A DNA stretch of 64,000 nt. Origin: Paenibacillus dakarensis. Its GTDB lineage: Bacteria > Bacillota > Bacilli > Paenibacillales > Paenibacillaceae. Positions 55,609 to 64,000 of this stretch are shown here, piece by piece. The stretch lies in contig NZ_CDSE01000036.1 of the NCBI RefSeq assembly GCF_001373415.1, forward strand, positions 62,001 through 126,000, given 5' to 3'. The position numbers were made by a program, and so were the translations under genes. The notes beneath the pieces were generated by a model. It worked only from the letters and a program-made list of their open reading frames with translations. It ran no database searches and was not told where the DNA came from. The stretch's first letter is position 1; each line of letters opens with the position of its first letter.

Positions 55609-56538
55609 ATGCATACGGTCTGGAAAGGTGCTATCAGCTTCGGACTTGTCCATGTTCCCGTCAAAATGTTCTCCGCCACCGAGGATAAGGACATTTCAAT
55701 GAAATACGTACACAAACGGTGCGGCAGCCCGCTCTCTTATGTCCGAAAATGTCCGGTCTGTGAGGAGGAAGTCGGCTGGGATGAGATTAATAAGGGCTAT
55801 GAATACGAAAAAGGAAAGTTCGTTCTCTTTGAAAAGGAAGAACTGGAGCAGCTGTCAGAGCAGAACAATAAAAATATTACGATTCTCGATTTTGTAGATT
55901 TGACGGAAATTGACCCTATTTATTTCCAAAAGACCTATTACTTATCTCCTGATCAGGCAGGAGCCAATGCCTACCGGCTTCTGCTGGAGGCAATGAGACA
56001 ATCCGGCAAAATCGGCATTGCCAAAATTGCAATCCGCTCCAAGAGCAGCATGGCGGCCATTCGTGTGATCGAGGAGTGCCTGGCGATTGAGACCATATTT
56101 TATCCGGATGAGATCCGCCCCGTTTCTCAGGTTCCCAACCTGCCGGAGAATGCTGTAGTCAATGATAAAGAGCTGACGATGGCACGTATGCTGATCGATC
56201 AGCTGTCTTCTCCCTTTGAGCCTGGAAAATATACAGATGATTACCGTGAACGCCTGCTTGATATGATCTCAAGCAAAGTCGCCGGAGAAGAAGTGAAAAT
56301 CGCTCCAGCCCGTCAGGAAACGAACGTCGTTGACCTCATGGCCGCTCTTCAAGCAAGCATTGAAGCTGTTAAGCCGATTCCAACCGACCCGGGAATAACG
56401 CCGAAGCCGCGAAAAACCACACGTAAGACCACTGCGAAGGAAGCGGTTGCCAAAGTAAGCGGTGAAGCGCCTGACACGGCTGCTCCCAAGCCGAAGCGCC
56501 GCACGGCAAAAGCCAAAAAGACGGATACCATTTCCTGA
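55609..56538 (+). CDS. ku: Non-homologous end-joining protein Ku
   Basis: 309 residues, GGGAGG upstream. It starts MHTVWKGAISFGLVHVPVKMFSATEDKDISMKYVHKRCGSPLSYVRKCPVCEEEVGWDEI. KVLFE-like and YLSPDQAGANAYRLLLEAM segments follow. The homodimer forms a ring on DNA ends and recruits LigD. The C-terminus is Lys-rich (about 265-309), which in bacterial Ku aids DNA binding. Its stop overlaps the ligase ATG by one base. Confidence 0.95.
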   Translation: MHTVWKGAISFGLVHVPVKMFSATEDKDISMKYVHKRCGSPLSYVRKCPVCEEEVGWDEINKGYEYEKGKFVLFEKEELEQLSEQNNKNITILDFVDLTEIDPIYFQKTYYLSPDQAGANAYRLLLEAMRQSGKIGIAKIAIRSKSSMAAIRVIEECLAIETIFYPDEIRPVSQVPNLPENAVVNDKELTMARMLIDQLSSPFEPGKYTDDYRERLLDMISSKVAGEEVKIAPARQETNVVDLMAALQASIEAVKPIPTDPGITPKPRKTTRKTTAKEAVAKVSGEAPDTAAPKPKRRTAKAKKTDTIS

Positions 56539-57455
56539 TGATGACCGGATTAAAACAGCTTCTCCCCAGAGAGCCCATGGCTCCCATTGCAACGGACACA
56601 ATTCCCTCAGGAAGTGAATGGGGATTCCAGTTGAAATGGGACGGTGTACGCATTCTCTCTCTCCTTGAAGCGGGTAAAGTAACCCTAGTATCCCGCAAGC
56701 TGCTTGATAAAACGTCCTTATATCCTGAAATAGCCCACTCCCTGTCGGAGTTAACGAAGCAGCGGCTACTTCTGGACGGTGAAGTGGTTTATTTTCACCC
56801 GGAGCTGGGTCGCCCCGTATTTCAGAAGGTCCTCCAGCGGGAACGCTCACGTTCAGTCAGTTCAAACGGTCCCTTGTTCACCTATGTCCTGTTCGACATT
56901 CTGATGGACGGTGAAGATGACCTGAGACAGCGGCCTTATATTGAACGGCATCAACGACTTAAGGAGATTATTGCAAATAAGCCGGGCCTGCTGGTCGCGG
57001 ACTTATTCAGTGATGGAAATCAGTTGTGGAATTGGGCAGAGGAGCGGGGCTGGGAGGGCATTGTGATCAAACGCCTCTCCTCTCCTTACCGCGAAGGAAA
57101 GAAGCATCAGGACTGGTACAAGAAAAAAATAGCCGTCCATCTGAGGACGGAGGCCGTCGCAATGATTATCCGGGATGGCCGTGTAGCAAGTCTTGTTCTA
57201 TGCGGTGAAGATGGTGTTTATATCGGCAGGGCCTCATTGGGATTAAATGAACAAATGAAGCGGCATCTGCTCCAATATGCGGAAAGACATACAGGAACAA
57301 CACGCTGGGATAAGCTTCATTCCGATCTGAAAAAAGAGACACTCATGTGGTTAAGCCAACCTTTAACCGTTCAAGTAACCTTTCTGGAGTGGAGCCAGGA
57401 TGGAATGATGCGTCACCCCAAGCTGCTAAACATTGAAGGGCTGAACTCACCATGA
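56538..57455 (+). CDS. ATP-dependent DNA ligase of the LigD ligase-domain type
   Basis: 305 residues. The nucleotidyl Lys is at 33 in QLKWDGVRIL; the other motifs are LLLDGEVVYF, FVLFD-like TYVLFDILMDGEDD, and GIVIKRLSSPYREGKKHQDWYKKK (about 174-197). An OB-fold follows. It seals ends held by Ku. In B. subtilis the ligase and polymerase are one protein; here they are two genes overlapping by four bases (ATGA). Confidence 0.93.
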   Translation: MMTGLKQLLPREPMAPIATDTIPSGSEWGFQLKWDGVRILSLLEAGKVTLVSRKLLDKTSLYPEIAHSLSELTKQRLLLDGEVVYFHPELGRPVFQKVLQRERSRSVSSNGPLFTYVLFDILMDGEDDLRQRPYIERHQRLKEIIANKPGLLVADLFSDGNQLWNWAEERGWEGIVIKRLSSPYREGKKHQDWYKKKIAVHLRTEAVAMIIRDGRVASLVLCGEDGVYIGRASLGLNEQMKRHLLQYAERHTGTTRWDKLHSDLKKETLMWLSQPLTVQVTFLEWSQDGMMRHPKLLNIEGLNSP

Positions 57456-58348
57456 GAAAACATGTCAAAGGTACACTTACCATCGAAGGACAAGAAATCG
57501 TAGTTACAAATCCGGATAAGCCGCTGTGGCCGGAAGCAGGCATCACGAAAGCCATGTATTTGCAGAAGCTGGCTGCCCTCTCTCCCTTCCTGCTCCACTA
57601 TTGCCGGGGAAGGCTGCTTACAACGATCCGGTATCCGCATGGCGTTCCAGGGGAATTCTTCTATCAAAAGAATGCTCCGGAACCCACGCCGCCCTTTGTT
57701 CAGACAGCACAGCATGAGGATATCAATTATGTTCTGCTAAACGGGCTTCCCGAGCTGTTGTGGCTTGGAAATTTGGCTGCACTGGAATTTCATCCATCAC
57801 TTCATTTAGCAGGCAGCACTCTTCCCTGCGAGTGGATGATCGACCTTGATCCTTCCCTGCCCGAAGAGCCGCGGATCATGGAAGCTGCTGCTATTGTCGG
57901 TGATGTGCTTAGCTCGCTGGGCGTCTCCTCTGTTCCGAAAACATCAGGGGCGACAGGTGTCCAGATCATCGTTCCGATTCCGGAAGGAGTCACTTTTGAC
58001 GAGCTTCGCAGCATTGGGCATTTTGTAGCCCTGTATGTTACCGAGAAGCACCCGAAGCTGTTCACGATTGAAAGACTTAAGAAAAACAGGGGTGACAAAG
58101 TCTACTTCGACTATCTCCAGCACTACAGCGGAAGAACACTAGCCGCCCCTTATACGCCAAGAGCTCGGCCGCTCGCTACCGTCTCCACTCCGCTAACCTG
58201 GGAAGAGGTATCTAAGAATGTCTCACCTTCCCAATTCCATCTGCTTAACATTGAGGAGCGTTTGCATGAAAAGGGAGATCTCCTTTCTATGCTCCCGCCC
58301 CAGCCGCTTGAACCTATTCTGCGCCATTTGTCATCCAGACGCAGATAG
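57452..58348 (+). CDS. NHEJ polymerase of the LigD polymerase-domain type
   Basis: 298 residues of the archaeo-eukaryotic primase fold. Catalytic Asp131 and Asp133 stand in MIDLDPS; the third acidic residue is in KVYFDYLQHYSGRTLAAPYTPRARP (about 211-235). VPKTSGATGVQIIVPI holds the nucleotide site; a Gln stands where many LigD members have His. It fills gaps at joined ends, preferring ribonucleotides in studied members. Last gene of ku-ligase-polymerase; a terminator follows at 58405-58428. Confidence 0.93.
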   Translation: MRKHVKGTLTIEGQEIVVTNPDKPLWPEAGITKAMYLQKLAALSPFLLHYCRGRLLTTIRYPHGVPGEFFYQKNAPEPTPPFVQTAQHEDINYVLLNGLPELLWLGNLAALEFHPSLHLAGSTLPCEWMIDLDPSLPEEPRIMEAAAIVGDVLSSLGVSSVPKTSGATGVQIIVPIPEGVTFDELRSIGHFVALYVTEKHPKLFTIERLKKNRGDKVYFDYLQHYSGRTLAAPYTPRARPLATVSTPLTWEEVSKNVSPSQFHLLNIEERLHEKGDLLSMLPPQPLEPILRHLSSRRR

Positions 58349-58404
58349 GGTTCGAATATCGAGTATGTAATGAAGATGCAATATTGATGCAGAATCGAGA
58401 TGAG

Positions 58405-58431
58405 AATGAGTGGGAAATTCCGCTCATTTTT
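58405..58431 (+). terminator. Terminator of the end-joining operon
   Basis: AATGAGTGG and CCGCTCATT pair around GAAATT, followed by seven T. The rest of 58349-58704 holds no gene. Confidence 0.75.
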
Positions 58432-58704
58432 TTCATTTGTAACTTCTTGTTGAACATGCTCCTTGCTGTTACCTTACGAGGAATTATGACGATTCATGTC
58501 GTTTCTATATAAATTAACCTTGATTAATAGGTAATATCACCTATTTTATTCCATGTTCCTTAAACGTTAGTACCTCACATCATCACATTTTTATCACATT
58601 TGCGAAGAAAATATGTAAGGGTATCCAAATATAGTCTATTGCGCAAAGCTGTGATATGATGTGCGAAGTTTATGGGGGAAATTAGAAAAAAAGGGGACAT
58701 TATT

Positions 58705-59601
58705 GTGAAACGAGTTTTAGGCTTAATAATTGCTCTTATGCTGGCACTTCCCGCCACTGCGGGAGCAAGTGAAGGAAACATCGATGTTATCGAAGGCGGG
58801 GATGGCGTCAAGGTTGATATCGGCAAGGTAGGAACCATTGAACTCGGCGAGAAATTCTTCTACCTGGATCAAGAAGCCGTTAAGGAGTTTTCAAAGTTAA
58901 ACGGAAACACATTGACCGGAAACGAAGTGGCCGGGATCGGTCCCAACACAGAGGATCAAAGCTGGTTCGTATATTTTGATTATGAAAATTCAGGCCATAT
59001 CAAAAATGCAGAGAAAGAGAAAATAAAGTCAGACAAACTCCTCAAACAAATAACCGAAGGCACAGAAGCAGCCAATGAAGAAAGACCAGCCAATAATCAT
59101 ATTTTTGTAACCGGATGGGATGTTGAGCCATTCTATGATCCTGCAACTCATAATCTCACATGGTCTCTCATGCTGGAGGACAGCCAAAAAAATCCGTTTG
59201 TAAATTACCAGATGAGATTGCTTACTCGAGAGGGATTCTTAAGCATCATACTCGTCAGTGATGTTAACAATCGACAGGCGGCAGCAGACATTCTTTCCAA
59301 TGAGATTCTGTCCAAATTTTCACCAGTTCCAGGCGAAGGCTACGCGGATTTTGATGAATCAAAAGATAAAGTTTCAGAGGCAGGATTAACAGGACTTATT
59401 CTTGGAGGCGCCGGCTTGGCGGCAGCCAAGAAACTCGGATTTCTGTTACTGCTCAAGAAATTCTGGTATGTCATCGCTGCTGTTGTGGTTACAGGAATTA
59501 ACTGGCTCAGAATGAAACTAAAACGCCGTAAAGACCAGCCTGAGGAACCTTCTTCAACACCTCCACAGTCACCAAACGAGTCAGGTCCCCCCGTAATATA
59601 A
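58705..59601 (+). CDS. DUF2167 membrane protein
   Basis: 298 residues from GTG 58705, six bases after AAGGGGAC; the in-frame ATG 58672 has no ribosome site. The signal peptide VKRVLGLIIALMLALPATAGA is followed by a DUF2167 domain: TIELGEKFFYLDQEAVKEFSKLNGN, SWFVYFDYENSGHIKNAEKEKIKSDKLLKQI, VTGWDVEPFYDPATHNLTWSLM and LLTREGFLSIILV. A late membrane helix (FWYVIAAVVVTGINW) ends in a basic, Pro-rich tail. Function of the family is unknown; the topology suggests an outward-facing domain anchored to the membrane. Confidence 0.8.
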   Translation: MKRVLGLIIALMLALPATAGASEGNIDVIEGGDGVKVDIGKVGTIELGEKFFYLDQEAVKEFSKLNGNTLTGNEVAGIGPNTEDQSWFVYFDYENSGHIKNAEKEKIKSDKLLKQITEGTEAANEERPANNHIFVTGWDVEPFYDPATHNLTWSLMLEDSQKNPFVNYQMRLLTREGFLSIILVSDVNNRQAAADILSNEILSKFSPVPGEGYADFDESKDKVSEAGLTGLILGGAGLAAAKKLGFLLLLKKFWYVIAAVVVTGINWLRMKLKRRKDQPEEPSSTPPQSPNESGPPVI

Positions 59602-59707
59602 CGGGTTCACAACAAAACCGCTCCGGAATTCGAATAACGCTCAACTTGTTGCTGGGACTATCTTTGTAGAAACGTGCATAAAAGCATGTATAAATAATCC
59701 TTCCACC

Positions 59708-59749
59708 AAAAAAGCGGCAAACACTGATTTAACAGCGTTTGCCGCTTTT
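59708..59749 (-). terminator. Hairpin downstream of the inserted GNAT gene
   Basis: AAAAGCGGCAAAC and GTTTGCCGCTTTT pair almost perfectly around TGATTTAACAGC. The minus strand has TTTTTT after it. It lies between the left split arm and the GNAT stop. Confidence 0.7.
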
Positions 59750-59888
59750 GATTGTGCGCCCAAACTTCCGTTTGGGAACGTTATTTATGTTTGTTTTGTA
59801 TACGCTATAAATCGTTATTGCACTAAAGCCCCCGTTAGTGAAACCAGAAGGCTTATGAAACAATCGCGCTCGCTTATAGAGATTAATT

Positions 59889-60350
59889 CTATTTTTGTAT
59901 ACTCACCCCTATTTTTTTTGGTATGTACAACCGCATATAAAGATAACCATTCTCCATATCATCTGTTAGTTCAAAACCTAAGTTACTCCAAAATTTTTGT
60001 GCAGTTTTATTTTCTGGTTTAACCGATAAGGAAATCCTTCTTGCATTATATTCTTTACACAAATAATCAATACAAAGCTTAGCCGCTACTGAACCATAGC
60101 CTCTTTTTTGAAAACGGCTATCTATCATAAAATTTATGATTTGGGGGTTGTTATTGCCAATATACATTAAAACATAGCCCACCATCACATTATCGGCATA
60201 AATTGCAAAGGGGCGTGCACCATCATAAAGCACCCAAGCTTCGGCTAAAGACCACGCTACAGAGTCTACAAAGCCCTCATTGATAGCAGTTGTATGCAAG
60301 TTTAAACATTCACCATAATTGTCCTCATTAATTGTTCTTAACTCCACCAA
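59889..60350 (-). CDS. GNAT-family N-acetyltransferase in an AT-rich insert
   Basis: 153 residues. TTG start at 60350 after GGAAGGTGAT (GTG 60347 is possible). GNAT pattern: MVELRTINEDNYGECLNLH, PFAIYADNVMVGYVLMYIG, and the CoA loop SRFQKRGYGSVAAKLCIDYLCKEY (about 78-101), followed by VKPENKTAQKFWSNLGFELTDD. It resembles spermidine/streptothricin-type acetyltransferases, but the substrate is not evident. Codon use is more AT-rich than the neighbours and the gene lies between the two halves of a split terminator, so it is probably acquired. Confidence 0.82.
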   Translation of the reverse strand: MVELRTINEDNYGECLNLHTTAINEGFVDSVAWSLAEAWVLYDGARPFAIYADNVMVGYVLMYIGNNNPQIINFMIDSRFQKRGYGSVAAKLCIDYLCKEYNARRISLSVKPENKTAQKFWSNLGFELTDDMENGYLYMRLYIPKKIGVSIQK

Positions 60351-60507
60351 AAAATATCACCTTCCAAATATAGTTAATGATGTTTAATGTAAATAATTCA
60401 ACTAATCAGTTCTCCTTGATAATAGTCATTCATATAGTCGCATTGCACCACTTTATTATTATAGCTCTATGCGATTTTTCGCAAAAGATAATTCCCATAA
60501 ATACAAC

Positions 60508-60545
60508 AAAAAGGTACTACATCACTAAAATGTAATACCTTTTTA
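60508..60545. terminator. Hairpin at the right end of the insert
   Basis: AAAAAGGTA... pairs with ...TACCTTTTT around an imperfect loop. It is 34 bp inside the right split arm. Upstream of the GNAT promoter on its own strand, so it may stop transcription entering the insert. Confidence 0.55.
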
Positions 60546-60603
60546 GTAGTTTGATTATAAATATTTCACCCTAGATAAGAATTCCGGAGCGGTTTTCTTA
60601 TAA

Positions 60604-61554
60604 TTAGTGAATGTCCTTCTTTTTGAAGCGACCGCCCTTGACGTCGTGAATATTTCCTACGGCAAGAAACGCCTGCGAATCCCAGTCTTCTACAATCGAC
60701 TTCAGCTTCGCTTCTTCAAGTCTTGTTATAACTACAAAAATAACCTTCTTGCTGTCCCCGGTATACGCCCCTTCTCCATCCAGATAGGTTACACCGCGGC
60801 CTAACCGCTGCGTGAGCGCATCCCCGATCTCCCTGTACTTCTCGCTTATAATCCAGACCGACTTGGATTGATCAATACCCTCAATAGTAATATCTATCAA
60901 TTTAAACGCCAGATAATAAGCAATCAGAGAATACATCGCATGATCCCAGCCAAAGATAAACCCTGCGCTGCCGAGAATAAAGAAGTTGATGAACATGACG
61001 ACTTCCCCAACTGAAAACGGTGACTTTTTATTGATAAGAATGGCAACAATCTCGGTTCCATCAAGCGATCCTCCGGAGCGAATAACAAGGCCGACACCAA
61101 CACCAAGAATAACGCCACCAAAAACAGCTGCAAGGAGCGGATCAATGGTAAGCGGGGACACGGGATGAAGGAAGTAGGTCCCTGCCGACATAACCAAAAC
61201 GGCGAAAAGTGTTGACAATGCAAACGTTTTGCCGATTTGCTTATACCCCATAAATAAGAAAGGCAGATTGAACAGTGTTAAAAATATTCCAAGCGGAATG
61301 TCGGTGATGGAGGATACCATAATCGATATTCCAGTAATTCCACCGTCAATAATTCGATTGGGGACGAGAAAGATTTCCAAACCAACAGCCATTAATAAAG
61401 CACCAAGAGTTAAAAAAATCCCCCTGCGGAGAAGCCTTGCCTGAACAGACCTTGTGGTTGGCATTTCCGGCTGCGGTAGAGCAGGCTGCGGCATAGGCGG
61501 CTGCGGTGAAGCAGGCTGCGACTGCTCCATTAAAACATTCATTTCGCTGGACAT
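60604..61554 (-). CDS. YitT-family membrane protein with DUF2179
   Basis: 316 residues. A Pro/Gln-rich cytoplasmic start (about 12-33) is followed by five to six membrane helices. ALLMAVGLEIFLVPNRIIDGGITGISI and GVGLVIRSGGSLDGTEIVAILINKK are typical YitT/YpjC signatures, and the C-terminal DUF2179 domain reads KVIFVVITRLEEAKLKSIVEDWDSQAFLAVGNIHDVKGGRFKKKDIH. Function unknown. It is a single gene on the minus strand. Confidence 0.87.
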   Translation of the reverse strand: MSSEMNVLMEQSQPASPQPPMPQPALPQPEMPTTRSVQARLLRRGIFLTLGALLMAVGLEIFLVPNRIIDGGITGISIMVSSITDIPLGIFLTLFNLPFLFMGYKQIGKTFALSTLFAVLVMSAGTYFLHPVSPLTIDPLLAAVFGGVILGVGVGLVIRSGGSLDGTEIVAILINKKSPFSVGEVVMFINFFILGSAGFIFGWDHAMYSLIAYYLAFKLIDITIEGIDQSKSVWIISEKYREIGDALTQRLGRGVTYLDGEGAYTGDSKKVIFVVITRLEEAKLKSIVEDWDSQAFLAVGNIHDVKGGRFKKKDIH

Positions 61555-61650
61555 AAAATTCCCCCGATCATTTTACAATAAAGCTATATATATTTTTCAA
61601 GCTTTATCCTCTTTATTATTTTACCATAAAATGACGGAGGTGATATAAAA

Positions 61651-63081
61651 TTATAACAGCGGAGACAGCATGCGGCACAAAATTTCCGCTACTTTCTGAC
61701 GTCCACCCCGTGCATGAAATTGCTCTTCATCAATCAGACGGCTGTTCTTCAAATCTACTTCAAAATCAGCAACCAAGTGGTCAATCGGCTCCTGATCAAA
61801 GAGAACAGCAGTAAGTTCAAAATTGCAAAAGAAGCTGCGCATATCCATATTGGCTGTACCAACCGAACCAATTAAATTATCTACAATCAGCACTTTTGCA
61901 TGAATAAATCCTTTGCGATATTCATAGAACTTCACCCCTGCTACCATCAAATCCTCGACATAGGATAGTGAAGCCAGCTTTACAAGACGTGAATCTGCCT
62001 TATCCGGAATAATAATACGTACATCCACCCCACTGACAGCCGCCGTCTTAAGCGCCTCATATAATCCTTCATCGGGAATAAAGTAGGGGCTTGTAATCCA
62101 GATCCGTTCCTTCGCTACCGAAATGGAGCCAAAACACATCTCCTGGATGGCATTCCAGTTCAAATCCGGACCGCTGCTTAAAATCTGGACCTGTTCATCA
62201 CCAGTGCAGTGATGCTTCGGAAATAACCCGAGATCCACGATCTTCTCACCGGAAGCCAGCTTCCAGTCATGAAGAAATACGTTCTGCAAAAAATAGACCG
62301 CATCCCCTTCCACTTTCAGATGTGTGTCCCGCCAGAACCCCATATTCGGGTATTTCCCCAAATAATCATCCCCTACGTTAATACCGCCCAAAAAACCGAC
62401 GGTTCCGTCAACAACCACGATTTTACGGTGATTCCGGTAATTGATCCTCCGATTGAATACGGATACCAGGGCGGGAAGAAAGAAATGAAACTCAACTCCG
62501 GATTCTTTAAAACGGCGAATAAAAGAGCTTTTCAGCTTGTAGCTGCCCAGGCCATCACATACAAGCCGCACTTTGACTCCTTCTTTCGCCTTACGAATCA
62601 TGACATCCTGAAATTTCGTACCAATCGTATCATGCCGAAAAATATAAAATTCCACATGAATATGATCCTTCGCGTTTTCCATTGCTTCCAGCATGGCTGA
62701 AAAAGCCTCCTCACCATCCGTCAGAACCTTGCTGCGGTTGCAGCCGGTTATTGGACTCTCGGACAGATGATTAAGCAGATTGAACAACCGTAAATGATGA
62801 TGAAAGTCAGGGTTATGCATATCAGATACTTTATGTACAACTGCTGCTTCCTTCCATAAGTGCCCCCGGATCTCCTGAAAAAGGCGGGTTCCGCGGTTAC
62901 GGACCTTGAGGCGATGCTGATAATCTTGAGCAATGAAGAAGTAGAGTACAAAGCCGATTACCGGCAGACACAGTAAAATAAATAACCATGCTACAGCCTT
63001 TGACGGATTTCTGAATTCCAGGAGCAGCACAGCAGCCACTTGGCATACGATTGCAATAAGCGCAAGCAGAAGCCACGTCAT
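61651..63081 (-). CDS. cls: Cardiolipin synthase
   Basis: 476 residues from ATG 63081, which follows AAGGAGG; a longer reading from 63132 passes through this site and is rejected. Two N-terminal membrane helices and two phospholipase-D HKD motifs: HRKIVVVDGTVGFLGGINVGDDYLG (about 216-240) and HAKVLIVDNLIGSVGTANMDMRS (about 395-417). It joins two phosphatidylglycerols to make cardiolipin in the membrane. Ordinary length for Firmicute Cls. Confidence 0.93.
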   Translation of the reverse strand: MTWLLLALIAIVCQVAAVLLLEFRNPSKAVAWLFILLCLPVIGFVLYFFIAQDYQHRLKVRNRGTRLFQEIRGHLWKEAAVVHKVSDMHNPDFHHHLRLFNLLNHLSESPITGCNRSKVLTDGEEAFSAMLEAMENAKDHIHVEFYIFRHDTIGTKFQDVMIRKAKEGVKVRLVCDGLGSYKLKSSFIRRFKESGVEFHFFLPALVSVFNRRINYRNHRKIVVVDGTVGFLGGINVGDDYLGKYPNMGFWRDTHLKVEGDAVYFLQNVFLHDWKLASGEKIVDLGLFPKHHCTGDEQVQILSSGPDLNWNAIQEMCFGSISVAKERIWITSPYFIPDEGLYEALKTAAVSGVDVRIIIPDKADSRLVKLASLSYVEDLMVAGVKFYEYRKGFIHAKVLIVDNLIGSVGTANMDMRSFFCNFELTAVLFDQEPIDHLVADFEVDLKNSRLIDEEQFHARGGRQKVAEILCRMLSPLL

Positions 63082-63304
63082 ACAGGTAGCCTCCTTACTT
63101 GAATGAAAGATGATAACTACATCATTGACCATTCATTTATGTATTTATTCATTACATACCCATTCACGTCCAGTTGTGAACACTACCTCCTGTATTCAAT
63201 ATTTTTGACATGTTTCTCCCAAAAGTAGAATACATAGAGAATATGGAGCCGTCCAACTCATTATCATTACCTTGCAGCTCATAGAAATAATGAAAGGGGA
63301 TGCC

Positions 63305-64000
63305 ATGAAGAACAGACGAAAGAAACAACGTTTAACCTTGCTGGTACTCCGAGACGCTCAGCAATCCGTTAAACAGATTCACCTGTCCAAGCCTTTGATG
63401 ATCGCTGTTCCTGCTGCTGCCATCCTGTCAATCTCAAGTCTGATTGTTTCCTTACATATCCAGTCAGCGCGAACGATATCACAGTTAGAACAGCAGTTGA
63501 CTCTGAAAAGCCTGGAGTCGATGAAGATGGAGGTAATGGTCACCGATAAGGAAGAAGCCATTGAACGACTGAACCAGGCAATCATGAAGCTGTCCGAGGA
63601 GGCTACACAGACCAAGACACAGATGAAAAAGATGAAAGAGCTCGAGCTTGAGCTTCAGCAATTTATTAAGAAGCACAGCTCTTCAGGACAAGAAACCTCT
63701 TCACTCTCTTTGGACGGCAGCCCTCAAGTCGGCGGTGAATATATTGCGGTTCATGAGAATGAAATGCTTCATCTGGCTGAGGAAACCAGGGATGACTTCG
63801 AAGCTATACAAGAGTTGATCAAGACGATGGAGAGCCATATTCCAGAGACGCTCCATCAAGCAGCAGAAACTCAAACCAAACGTGAAGGAAAACCTGCCCT
63901 ATGGCCCACACGCTCTAAGCAGCTCACTTCCAGCTTTGGGTACCGCAGCGACCCATTTAATGGACGATCAGCTTATCATGCTGGAATTGATATTGCAGGA
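63305..64000 (+). CDS. M23-family peptidase (LytM/NlpD type), 3' end outside window
   Basis: 232 codons are visible from ATG 63305, preceded by AAAGGGGA; the reading frame is open at the window end. A basic N-terminus (MKNRRKKQRLTLLVLRDAQQ) and one membrane helix (PLMIAVPAAAILSISSLIVSL) lead into a long coiled coil (about 54-120). The M23 domain begins at about 207: SSFGYRSDPFNGRSAYHAGIDIAG, with its first zinc His in YHAGID. It should cut or bind peptidoglycan outside the membrane. The second half of the domain is not seen. Confidence 0.9.
   Translation, partial: MKNRRKKQRLTLLVLRDAQQSVKQIHLSKPLMIAVPAAAILSISSLIVSLHIQSARTISQLEQQLTLKSLESMKMEVMVTDKEEAIERLNQAIMKLSEEATQTKTQMKKMKELELELQQFIKKHSSSGQETSSLSLDGSPQVGGEYIAVHENEMLHLAEETRDDFEAIQELIKTMESHIPETLHQAAETQTKREGKPALWPTRSKQLTSSFGYRSDPFNGRSAYHAGIDIAG

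Larger units (their letters stand above)
59614..60596. other. Split palindromic terminator enclosing a GNAT gene
   Basis: AAAACCGCTCCGGAATTC at 59614-59631 and its exact complement GAATTCCGGAGCGGTTTT at 60579-60596 are 18-base arms. Together they would make a strong bidirectional terminator between the converging DUF2167 and YitT genes. 947 bp of AT-rich DNA now lie between them, in the position of the loop. This points to an insertion into the loop of an ancestral terminator. Confidence 0.65.

Overview
The window looks like chromosomal DNA of a spore-forming, low-to-mid GC Firmicute, most likely a Paenibacillus or close relative. The reasons are a Bacillus-type gene order around groESL, tatAC, moaC, an ABC-F ATPase and tsaD-rimI-tsaB-tsaE; an H-type small acid-soluble spore protein beside a Ku/LigD end-joining operon; copper-amine-oxidase-N-like secreted proteins; YesM/YesN two-component pairs with an Lpl-type sugar importer; and strong AAGGAGG ribosome sites. 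No rRNA, tRNA, CRISPR array, transposase or phage gene was seen.

Layout. 1-2.3 kb: an ArsR-like regulator, a cryptic 39-residue membrane peptide that resembles type I toxins, a GNAT acetyltransferase and a GbsR-type repressor. 2.6-5.6 kb: the OpuA glycine-betaine importer, divergent from GbsR. 5.7-10.5 kb: a secreted stalk-domain protein, a jelly-roll protein paired with a UbiA prenyltransferase, and a LacI regulator. 10.8-17.0 kb: a surface locus made of a SARP-like response regulator whose phospho-acceptor Asp is Glu, a class D-like sortase and a 1,425-residue LPKTG adhesin. 17.3-24.8 kb: two cobamide salvage gene sets (cobD-like, cbiZ, cbiB, cobC; then a B12 riboswitch, btuF-like, cobT, cobU, cobS). 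24.9-32.1 kb: sugar ABC importer with YesN/YesM regulators. 32.4-38.3 kb: PucR regulator, NCS1 permease, DUF917 protein and hydantoinase-like protein, preceded by an overlooked 56-residue membrane protein. 38.8-43.9 kb: a nucleoside importer (nupNOPQ type) behind a guanine-type riboswitch. 44.3-55.0 kb: the conserved housekeeping block, with a cluster of DnaA boxes between the ABC-F gene and tsaD. 55.2-58.3 kb: sspH and ku-ligase-polymerase. 58.7-64.0 kb: a DUF2167 membrane protein, an AT-rich GNAT gene inserted inside a split terminator, a YitT-family protein, cardiolipin synthase and the start of an M23 peptidase.

Several blocks form coherent units. CbiZ, CbiB, CobD, CobU, CobT, CobC and CobS together can remodel imported cobinamides into cobalamin without corrin synthesis. 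The guanine riboswitch links nucleoside import to purine status, and the neighbouring PucR operon looks like a hydantoin or related ring-compound catabolic unit. The most unusual items are the toxin-like peptide locus, the GNAT cassette inside a split terminator, the Glu-substituted receiver of the adhesin locus, the DnaA-box cluster and the palindrome that fills the spacer of the riboswitch promoter.
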